From NCBI GenBank assembly GCA_028695895.1, contig JAQVIE010000020.1:1-10466 (forward strand): DNA of 10,466 nucleotides, given 5' to 3'. Positions within the stretch are counted from its first letter, which is position 1. Each line of letters opens with the position of its first letter. This stretch comes from Methanospirillum sp. (GTDB lineage: Archaea > Halobacteriota > Methanomicrobia > Methanomicrobiales > Methanospirillaceae). The translations under genes were made by a program, and so were the position numbers. The notes below the pieces were generated by a model that did not search any database, had not been told where the DNA came from, and saw only the letters and a list, made by a program, of their open reading frames with translations. Below, in pieces: positions 5,284 to 10,466 of this stretch.

Positions 5284-7158
5284 TCAGCTCTTTTCCTCAC
5301 TTTCTAAGGGATCTCTCTGTCGTATGCCATAATGTTTCACAAGGAAAAGACGGACTTTATCGGTTTTAATAAAACTGTTATCGATTTCATTAATAAGTTC
5401 ATCGATAGTCCGGATCTGTTCAAAAATTTTGTCTTCATGTTGTCCTCCTTGTAATTCGTTCAGAACGGCAATAGATGAAAGCGGGTTTCTAATCTGATCA
5501 TTTATCATTGCAAATTTGACCAGATTTTCTTCAATTTGAGATATTGCAGCAGTTTCCCTCTTTTTCATCTCTAATAACTCAGTGATATCACGGAATATGA
5601 ACATGAAATGGATAACATCGTCAGAATGGACAGCACTACATTGGACTTCAGTATTCAGAATTTTTCCGTCACTTTTAATGAAATCCCATTTTATCATGGA
5701 TAGTTCACCTTTAGCCACCCGACGGATGATATCCTGTAATGCATGAACAGAGTCTCTCCCGTCTGGTTGCAGGGCAGGAGAGAAATCATGCAACTCCTTA
5801 CCTATAATTTCCGACGAATTTCTCCCTATGAGCCGGATTGCTGCATTGTTACAATTTTCAATCTGTGTATCTTTAATTATAAATATTGCATCATTGGCAG
5901 ATTCAAACAGTCTTCTATATTTTTCTTCAGCCCGCCACCGTTTTCCAAGCTCATCCAACAATTCTTCTTCCCTTATCTTCAGATTACCTATCGTTTCTTT
6001 CAGACTGGCTACAAGGCTGTTTATTGCCAGCTCAATATTGTTAAATTCTGATGATCCTGTTGGTCTGATTTTATAATCCAGGTTACCATCTGCGATATGC
6101 TGGATGTCTTCAACAATCCTGTCAATTGGCCTTGACAGGTATCTTGATCCGGCAATTGCAACTCCAGCGGCAATAATTCCTGTAATAAGCAAAAAACCTA
6201 CAAAAATCAATGTAACATTGAGTTTTTGCTGATCACGTTCTTGTGTTGAATATACTATCCTTGCAGCAAGATTCATCTCTGATGCTGACGGTGATTCAGT
6301 ATCACTAATTGGAAGGTGGGTATAACGGATTATTTCGCTTTTTTCCAGATCTGTATCTTCAGAGCTTTCATGATTATTAAATGTTTTAATAATCTTTGCT
6401 AATGTACCAGTTGTTAATGTCTCATTCAATTGCCCGGAAGAATATTTTGTAACTATTTCATATTGCGAATTGTAAAGTTCAATGGTTCTTATATCCTTAT
6501 TAGTTACTGGAAGAATATTGACAAGTTCCTTATATGATGCATTGGATGCAATTGGCAGCAGCCTATCAATATTTAAACTTATTTCAAGTAAATACCTGCC
6601 ATCCCTGGTTCCCATGTATGCAAATTTTCGAAACATATTATTTTTTGCATATCCGCGAACTATTCTGTCAGGGATAAACATTCCATCTTCGCGGATTTTT
6701 GTAACACATTCAAAAAATTTTGGCCATATCTGGAAATTAAGTCCTATGTCCTCCACGAATGTACTTTTACGTACTTCTCCCCGGGCGTCAATCAGGTAAA
6801 AATCGAAATCATTATTTAATTCTTCATTAACTTCTTTTTTTAAGGCATTTAGATTCAGCTTGTTTATATCCCCACCTGTCTCTTCATAGGCATCATGGTA
6901 CATTTCCATTGCTTTTTCCAAAGATGGAATATATTGTAGTTCATAAAGGGATATTCCGCGGTCAATCCAGATGATCGACTGTTTAAGAATTTGATCAGTA
7001 AGATTTTGCCTGTTTTTAAACTCATCATCCAGGGCAACCAGTGAACCGGAGTACCAGACAATTACAAGGGCCATCAATGAAATCAGAAGTAAAACAAGTA
7101 ATACTCCTGTTAATTTGCGCGAAAAGGAAGAAAAGATCGATGAAGATTCACATCCCAT
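5284..7158 (-). CDS. Membrane sensor protein, HAMP-PAS with degenerate histidine-kinase end and no ATPase domain
   Basis: This 624-residue protein has a membrane helix at about 16-40, an extracytoplasmic ligand-sensing region at about 41-312 (Cache-like in size and position), and a second helix at about 314-337. A HAMP domain follows at about 338-392 (SRPIDRIVEDIQHIADGNLDY), then a short coiled coil (390-412) and a PAS domain at about 413-530 (YRRLFESANDAIFII at its start, FIFRDITE at its end). Residues 540-570 resemble the HisKA dimerization helix, but the phosphoacceptor histidine position in NDQIRNPL is aspartate (D554). The protein stops about 55 residues later, with no N, G1 or G2 boxes of a HATPase domain. 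It therefore cannot work as an ordinary autokinase. It may be a receptor that pairs with another kinase or response regulator. The signal is unknown. It is divergent from the mobB-like gene and codirectional with Eha. Confidence 0.85.
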   Translation of the reverse strand: MGCESSSIFSSFSRKLTGVLLVLLLISLMALVIVWYSGSLVALDDEFKNRQNLTDQILKQSIIWIDRGISLYELQYIPSLEKAMEMYHDAYEETGGDINKLNLNALKKEVNEELNNDFDFYLIDARGEVRKSTFVEDIGLNFQIWPKFFECVTKIREDGMFIPDRIVRGYAKNNMFRKFAYMGTRDGRYLLEISLNIDRLLPIASNASYKELVNILPVTNKDIRTIELYNSQYEIVTKYSSGQLNETLTTGTLAKIIKTFNNHESSEDTDLEKSEIIRYTHLPISDTESPSASEMNLAARIVYSTQERDQQKLNVTLIFVGFLLITGIIAAGVAIAGSRYLSRPIDRIVEDIQHIADGNLDYKIRPTGSSEFNNIELAINSLVASLKETIGNLKIREEELLDELGKRWRAEEKYRRLFESANDAIFIIKDTQIENCNNAAIRLIGRNSSEIIGKELHDFSPALQPDGRDSVHALQDIIRRVAKGELSMIKWDFIKSDGKILNTEVQCSAVHSDDVIHFMFIFRDITELLEMKKRETAAISQIEENLVKFAMINDQIRNPLSSIAVLNELQGGQHEDKIFEQIRTIDELINEIDNSFIKTDKVRLFLVKHYGIRQRDPLESEEKS

Positions 7159-7193
7159 AAAGTTCTCGACGAAGTCTAATTAGGTATGGAATC

Positions 7194-7201
7194 ACATAAA
7201 A
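7194..7201 (-). promoter_or_regulatory. TATA-like box for the sensor gene
   Basis: On the minus strand this reads TTTTATGT, lying 36-43 bases upstream of the sensor ATG at 7158. A start site about 25 bases downstream would give a leader of about 15 bases. No ribosome binding site is visible before the ATG. It lies in the short divergent intergenic region 7159-7256. Confidence 0.4.
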
Positions 7202-7227
7202 GCTTCCGTGGCAGATCTGATATCTGG

Positions 7228-7236
7228 TTTTTATAA
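7228..7236 (+). promoter_or_regulatory. TATA box for the mobB-like gene
   Basis: TTTTTATAA is a good archaeal box A match. Its centre is about 25 bases upstream of the GTG start at 7257, so transcription may begin at or very near the start codon (leaderless mRNA). A GGGGTGAT element at 7240-7247 could alternatively be a ribosome binding site, if transcription starts further upstream. Confidence 0.55.
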
Positions 7237-7256
7237 TCAGGGGTGATTTCTTCTTC

Positions 7257-7949
7257 GTGAAAATAATTCATATCGCAGGATGGTCAGGTTCAGGAAAAAC
7301 AAGGTTTATCGTTGAACTTTGTTCTCACCTGGTGCAGCGGGGAAGAACCGCGACAATTAAACATATTGACAGCCATCATAGTGCTCTTCCACCAGGAAAA
7401 GATACCACACTTCATTTTGAGGCAGGGGCAGACCCTGCTATCGGTATTGATGATGAAAAAACAACCGTCTGTTTTCATACCACCAGCCTGGATGACAAAT
7501 TAAACCTGCTTTCTGATTCGGGTGTCAGGTTTGCGGTGATAGAAGGATTTAAAAGAAGACCATTTAAAAAGGTTCTTATTGGAGACCTTGATTATGAATA
7601 TCTTTTAAAAGATCCGGAAGTTACGGACGTTCTTGAAATAATTGACCAGTTTGATGACTGGTATACCCAGGCAGGCCTTATAAAAGAACTTGAAAAAATA
7701 TGTGAAAACAACCACATTTATTCATGGACCGGGTATACTATAGACCATCACCAGGCTGTGTCCTTGTGTGATAATATTGAAAAAAAATACATGAATGATC
7801 CCAGGGTAGCGGGTATACGTGCAAGGGTACATAAATGGGTGAACAATGGTCATTATCCTGTATTCCTTGTTATGGCTTTAAGTCCTTTTGATGATGGAAC
7901 CGTGTTTTCTGAAGTACTGGGTGAGATATATTCCTGTTCGCTGCCATGA
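7257..7949 (+). CDS. mobB: MobB-like molybdopterin-guanine dinucleotide biosynthesis P-loop protein with C-terminal extension (possible degenerate MoaE)
   Basis: This is a 230-residue cytoplasmic protein. Residues 1-110 are MobB-like, with a Walker A motif GWSGSGKT at 8-15, IKH at 34-36, DTTLHFEAGAD at 49-59 (the substrate region characteristic of MobB) and a Walker B-type FAVIEGFK at 92-99. MobB is a GTP-binding adaptor for attaching GMP to molybdopterin, the form used by methanogen formylmethanofuran and formate dehydrogenases. Residues about 138-225 are an extra domain. The stretch from 184 to 224 (VAGIRARVHKW...PVFLVMALSP...FSEVLGEI) loosely follows the core of MoaE (VH.R.G....G...V.VAV.S.HR..AF.A...). 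It ends before the region where MoaE has its catalytic lysines. The MoaE link is an inference. The start codon is GTG, and the gene overlaps the next by four bases. Confidence 0.8.
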   Translation: MKIIHIAGWSGSGKTRFIVELCSHLVQRGRTATIKHIDSHHSALPPGKDTTLHFEAGADPAIGIDDEKTTVCFHTTSLDDKLNLLSDSGVRFAVIEGFKRRPFKKVLIGDLDYEYLLKDPEVTDVLEIIDQFDDWYTQAGLIKELEKICENNHIYSWTGYTIDHHQAVSLCDNIEKKYMNDPRVAGIRARVHKWVNNGHYPVFLVMALSPFDDGTVFSEVLGEIYSCSLP

Positions 7950-8911
7950 GTCCTGAAAAAGATCGTTTGTCCGGATTAATCCATCAAATGGCACATGCAT
8001 CTGATATGGAACCTGCAAAAATAAGCCAGGTTACTGGAGAAGTGCTTTTGATGGTTTCAAATGCATTGTTCAGGCTGGCCCGTGAAAATTCACGGTTTCG
8101 TGCATCTGATTCTATTCTGTTGATTGAAAGTTCTCCTGGAAAGATGACCCGGACAGAGGCAAATACCTTTTTATGTGCATGTTTTCTGGAATACCGATCA
8201 GGAAAGACAGAGGTATGGGATAATGTGATTTTTTTCATCGAAGAAATACTTGATGGTAATGAAAATCTCTGGCATGAAATTGTTCATCATACCACAGAAG
8301 GATGGAATGAAAGGTTTTTTGATTATAATCTCCATCCTGAACCAAAAATACACACAAGGCTTTATCATATCGCCACTCTTATGGTCAGGTTTTATGCAGG
8401 TGACGGTAGGCAGATCTGGACCGGGTATGAGGATGACCCTGAGTCAGTATATAAACGGCTGTTACTTCTCAGGATCCCCAGGTCAACCGCCTGTTTAATC
8501 GTCGGTACATTAAAAGACCTGGGATATATACAGGGACCATTTGATATTGTGGGTGATGTCGTCGATTCCCGTGTGCTTGGGAGGATGGTATGCGGAGATG
8601 GGGCCGGGATTACTCCCATGAAGGCCAGACGACTTGCAAGGATGCTGTCACCGGAAGATCCATGGGATATTGACCTCCCTTTGTATATGATCGGTTCCAC
8701 CTGGTGTGGGCCTGGGCCAAAGTGCAGGGCCTGCCCGGTAAAACATTCATGTGTTCATGCTATTTCTGAAAAGCTTGGTATCAGACCGGATCCTTTATTC
8801 AGGGATAACCTTTTTGGGAAAAAATCTTATCAAAAGACATTAAAACAATGGCAAATAGAATCGCTCTGTTCCGAAAATAATCAGGGATTTAAGCAGAAGT
8901 CCGGGTTTTAA
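7946..8911 (+). CDS. Divergent HhH-GPD DNA glycosylase/endonuclease III-like protein with iron-sulfur cluster loop
   Basis: This 321-residue soluble protein carries its recognisable features in the C-terminal half. Residues 170-215 follow the helix-hairpin-helix and active-site layout of HhH-GPD enzymes: LLLLRIPRSTACLIV in place of the usual LPGVGRKTA helix, then VGDVVDSRVLGRMV, where D207 matches the invariant catalytic aspartate of the VDTHV motif. Four cysteines follow at 254, 260, 263 and 269, spaced C-x5-C-x2-C-x5-C. This is close to the endonuclease III [4Fe-4S] loop, C-x6-C-x2-C-x5-C. The lyase lysine position appears to be serine (S180), so a monofunctional glycosylase or non-catalytic DNA-binding protein is more likely than a bifunctional nuclease. 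The N-terminal approximately 130 residues are not recognised. The ATG overlaps the previous stop (ATGA) and has no ribosome binding site of its own. Confidence 0.7.
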   Translation: MSPEKDRLSGLIHQMAHASDMEPAKISQVTGEVLLMVSNALFRLARENSRFRASDSILLIESSPGKMTRTEANTFLCACFLEYRSGKTEVWDNVIFFIEEILDGNENLWHEIVHHTTEGWNERFFDYNLHPEPKIHTRLYHIATLMVRFYAGDGRQIWTGYEDDPESVYKRLLLLRIPRSTACLIVGTLKDLGYIQGPFDIVGDVVDSRVLGRMVCGDGAGITPMKARRLARMLSPEDPWDIDLPLYMIGSTWCGPGPKCRACPVKHSCVHAISEKLGIRPDPLFRDNLFGKKSYQKTLKQWQIESLCSENNQGFKQKSGF

Positions 8912-8930
8912 CCCGGTTTTAAATCTTTTA
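8901..8930 (+). terminator. Hairpin and T-tract terminator overlapping the stop codon
   Basis: The inverted repeat CCGGGTT (8901-8907) / AACCCGG (8910-8916) is followed by TTTTAAATCTTTT. The TAA stop of the HhH-GPD-like gene (8909-8911) lies inside the hairpin. A second, weaker inverted repeat AAGCT-GGA-AGCTT at 8930-8942 is followed by a T-rich run to about 8958, possibly a backup termination site. Together they separate the mobB-like unit from the zinc transporter operon. Confidence 0.65.
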
Positions 8931-8999
8931 AGCTGGAAGCTTTATCTTCTTTTCTGTTCCATATGAAAAATATTATCCAATCTGTTGAGGTATATTGCA
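8919..8999 (+). promoter_or_regulatory. Promoter region and ribosome binding site of the zinc transporter operon
   Basis: TATA-like stretches are TTTAAATC at 8919-8926, which would give a leader of about 50 bases, and AAATATTAT at 8968-8976, which would put the start site almost at the ATG. GAGGT at 8986-8990, nine bases before the ATG at 9000, is a good ribosome binding site and favours the upstream box, or one near CTTTATCT at 8940-8947. I saw no convincing palindrome for a zinc-responsive repressor. Confidence 0.4.
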
Positions 9000-9977
9000 A
9001 TGAGAAAAAACAGCTTCAAGTATAAGAACGGATTGCCAGGGAACAAAAATTCTTCAGATTATGGATTCCCTGGTCTATTGCTGTTTTTACTCCTGTTCTG
9101 GTGCATTTTCTTCTCCTGTACATCCGGATGCACAGAACAGAACGAAAAAGCATCAACCACTCATCCGCTTGTGGTTGCCTGTACAATCCCTCCTCAGGAA
9201 GAGTTCATAAGAGAGGTTGCAGGTGATTATCCGGTCAGCATCCTGGTAATGGTCCCGCCAGGGTCAAGTCCTCATACCTTTGAGCCTACACCGTCCCAGA
9301 TTGCAGGACTGGAGTCTGCAGATCTCTATATTGCACTTGGTTCAGGCATTGAGTTTGAAAACAGGTGGATTTCACGGATAAAACAGATATATCCGGGTAT
9401 AAAGATGATTAACCTCTCAGAAAACATTGAGCTTTATCACCCATCCGGTTCACACGGGGAATTTACTGAGCCATCACAGTATAATACCAACGAAAGAAGT
9501 GATCCACATATGTGGATGTCACTAAGAAATGCTGCCTGGATAGTCAACACAACAGCTGAAGCGATGGCTTTGCTAAGACCTGATATGAAAGACAGTTTCT
9601 TTAAAAATAAGGATAATTATAACCAGAAACTTGCAGATGCTGATCAGGACATCCGTGAATCCTTGAAAAATATTAAAACAAGAACTATCCTGGTTTATCA
9701 TCCTGCATATAGTTACTTCTGCAGGGATTATGACCTGGAACAGATGGTGGTCGAGGAAAATGGTCGTGAACCTTCATCAAGGAAGCTTGCAGATCTTATC
9801 ACGAGAGCTAAGTCAAAAGGGATAAATATTGTATTCACAGAACCTGAAGGCTCTACAAGGCAGGCGGAGACTCTGGCCAGAGAAATTGACGGAACCATGA
9901 TTCTTATCAGTCCGCTTGACAGGAACTATCTTGAGAATATGAAACAGATAGCAGAAAAAATTTCAGGATTATCATGA
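9000..9977 (+). CDS. znuA: ZnuA-like zinc ABC transporter substrate-binding lipoprotein
   Basis: This 325-residue cluster A-I metal-binding protein captures Zn2+ outside the membrane and delivers it to the ABC permease. The N-terminus has a polar, Lys-rich stretch, a hydrophobic core (about 25-39) and a cysteine-containing end, SCTSGC. C44 is the likeliest lipid-anchor residue, with C40 possible. Three metal-ligand histidines are seen at H92 (SPHTFEP), H170 (SDPHMWM) and H234 (VYHPAYSYF). The fourth ligand is an acidic residue, either D307 in SPLDRNY or E281 in FTEPEG. Histidine at the third position favours zinc over manganese, where it is usually Glu. The His-rich loop is short (H147, H152). 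The ATG at 9000 was chosen over an upstream TTG at 8985 because GAGGT lies nine bases before it. It is translationally coupled to the following ATPase gene. Confidence 0.9.
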   Translation: MRKNSFKYKNGLPGNKNSSDYGFPGLLLFLLLFWCIFFSCTSGCTEQNEKASTTHPLVVACTIPPQEEFIREVAGDYPVSILVMVPPGSSPHTFEPTPSQIAGLESADLYIALGSGIEFENRWISRIKQIYPGIKMINLSENIELYHPSGSHGEFTEPSQYNTNERSDPHMWMSLRNAAWIVNTTAEAMALLRPDMKDSFFKNKDNYNQKLADADQDIRESLKNIKTRTILVYHPAYSYFCRDYDLEQMVVEENGREPSSRKLADLITRAKSKGINIVFTEPEGSTRQAETLAREIDGTMILISPLDRNYLENMKQIAEKISGLS

Positions 9978-10466
9978 ACCAGGAACAGGTCATCGAGGTC
10001 AGTAATGTCTTTGTCAGGAGGAATAAACAGTTAGTCCTGGAAGCGGTCACCTTCCAGGTAAGAAAAGGGGATTTTTTCGCTATCATAGGACCTAATGGTT
10101 CAGGAAAAACAACCCTTGTCAGGGCGGTACTAGGGCTCATTCCACTTGATTCCGGAGAGATCCTTCTCTTTGGTTCACCGGCAAACCCTGAAACCAGGGC
10201 CAGAATAGGATATGTCCCACAGACTCATGTCTTTGATTTTTCTTTCCCGATAACGGTGCATGAGATGGTCCTCACCGGCAGAATGGGAAGAAAAAACGGA
10301 CTTTTCAGGAGATATACTGATGAGGATAATATCGCCGTAAAAAAGGCATTATCCCGGATGTCTGCCGACTTTCTTGGTGATCGTCCGGTAAAGGAACTTT
10401 CCGGTGGAGAGAGACAAAGAGTCCTGATCGCACGTGCCCTCGTCGGAGATCCGGACATCCTCATTC
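9974..10466 (+). CDS. znuC: ZnuC-like zinc ABC transporter ATP-binding protein (partial, 3' end missing)
   Basis: The first 164 residues of an ABC ATPase are present and the frame is open to the window end. Visible motifs are Walker A GPNGSGKTT at 39-47, the Q-loop glutamine at Q83 in GYVPQ, the ABC signature LSGGERQ at 142-148, and the beginning of Walker B (GDPDILI) at the edge. The VPQTHVFDFSFPITVHEMVLTGRMGR region is typical of the metal-cation (Zn/Mn) ABC family, in line with its neighbour. The ATG overlaps the znuA stop (ATGA). It hydrolyses ATP on the cytoplasmic side to drive import through a ZnuB-type permease, whose gene would be expected next. Confidence 0.9.
   Translation, partial: MNQEQVIEVSNVFVRRNKQLVLEAVTFQVRKGDFFAIIGPNGSGKTTLVRAVLGLIPLDSGEILLFGSPANPETRARIGYVPQTHVFDFSFPITVHEMVLTGRMGRKNGLFRRYTDEDNIAVKKALSRMSADFLGDRPVKELSGGERQRVLIARALVGDPDILI

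Noticed and set aside
5121..5300. 60-residue N-terminal extension of EhaB from an ATG at 5300
   Set aside because: It begins inside the preceding gene, is polar and not membrane-like, and would make the protein longer than EhaB usually is. The ATG at 5120 gives a normal length.
5743..6076. Plus-strand open frames of 82-102 residues inside the sensor gene
   Set aside because: They are antisense to the PAS and HAMP coding region, rich in Phe and Ser, and have no supporting signals.
5284..7158. Sensor gene as a frameshifted pseudogene of a full histidine kinase
   Set aside because: No HATPase motifs are visible in the 163 bases downstream before ehaB, and the frame is otherwise intact. A naturally short protein fits better.
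8985..8999. TTG start for the zinc-binding lipoprotein
   Set aside because: The TTG overlaps the GAGGT ribosome binding site that serves the ATG at 9000. The extra five residues add nothing to the signal peptide.
1..10466. CRISPR array, tRNA or rRNA gene, insertion sequence or defence system
   Set aside because: No regularly spaced repeats, no tRNA-like cloverleaf, no transposase, integrase or defence-type proteins, and no terminal inverted repeats were seen on either strand.

Overview
The window looks like part of a genome or metagenome contig from a hydrogenotrophic methanogenic archaeon, most likely of the Methanomicrobiales (Methanospirillum or Methanoregula type). The reasons are a membrane-bound Eha-type energy-converting [NiFe] hydrogenase operon, archaeal TATA-like boxes, methanogen-style sensory proteins and a moderate GC content. 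The order-level assignment is an inference; the methanogen assignment rests on the Eha genes and is firm.

Positions 1-5120, minus strand, hold an unbroken Eha operon read right to left: ehaB, C, D, E, F, G, H, I, J, one small K/L-type subunit, M, N, and the first seven codons of ehaO. The genes abut or overlap, mostly through ATGA/GTGA junctions, so they are almost certainly one translationally coupled transcript. The membrane subunits include Mrp/antiporter-like pieces (F, G, H) and a NuoH-like subunit (J). EhaN is the NuoB-like small hydrogenase subunit with its four [4Fe-4S] ligand cysteines. The complex is known to use the sodium-motive force to drive reduction of low-potential ferredoxin by H2, which replenishes intermediates of CO2-reducing methanogenesis. 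No ehaA is seen upstream, and only one gene fills the K-L interval. The first 10 bases match the end of the standard Illumina adapter and are probably not genomic.

Positions 5284-7158, minus strand, encode a two-helix membrane sensor (extracytoplasmic domain, HAMP, PAS). It ends in a degenerate histidine-kinase dimerization motif whose histidine is replaced by aspartate, and it has no ATPase domain. It lies just upstream of, and points the same way as, the Eha operon.

From about 7159 the strand switches. Positions 7257-8911, plus strand, hold a two-gene unit: a MobB-like P-loop protein with a C-terminal extension (possibly a degenerate MoaE domain), then a divergent HhH-GPD DNA glycosylase-like protein with a four-cysteine iron-sulfur loop. 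A hairpin-plus-T-tract terminator overlaps the stop codon of the second gene.

Positions 9000-10466, plus strand, begin a zinc ABC transporter operon: a ZnuA-like lipoprotein followed, with a 4-base overlap, by the ZnuC-like ATPase, which runs off the window end. The permease would be expected beyond it. The Eha, molybdenum-cofactor and zinc-uptake genes fit a methanogen's metal-rich H2/CO2 metabolism, but they are separate transcription units.
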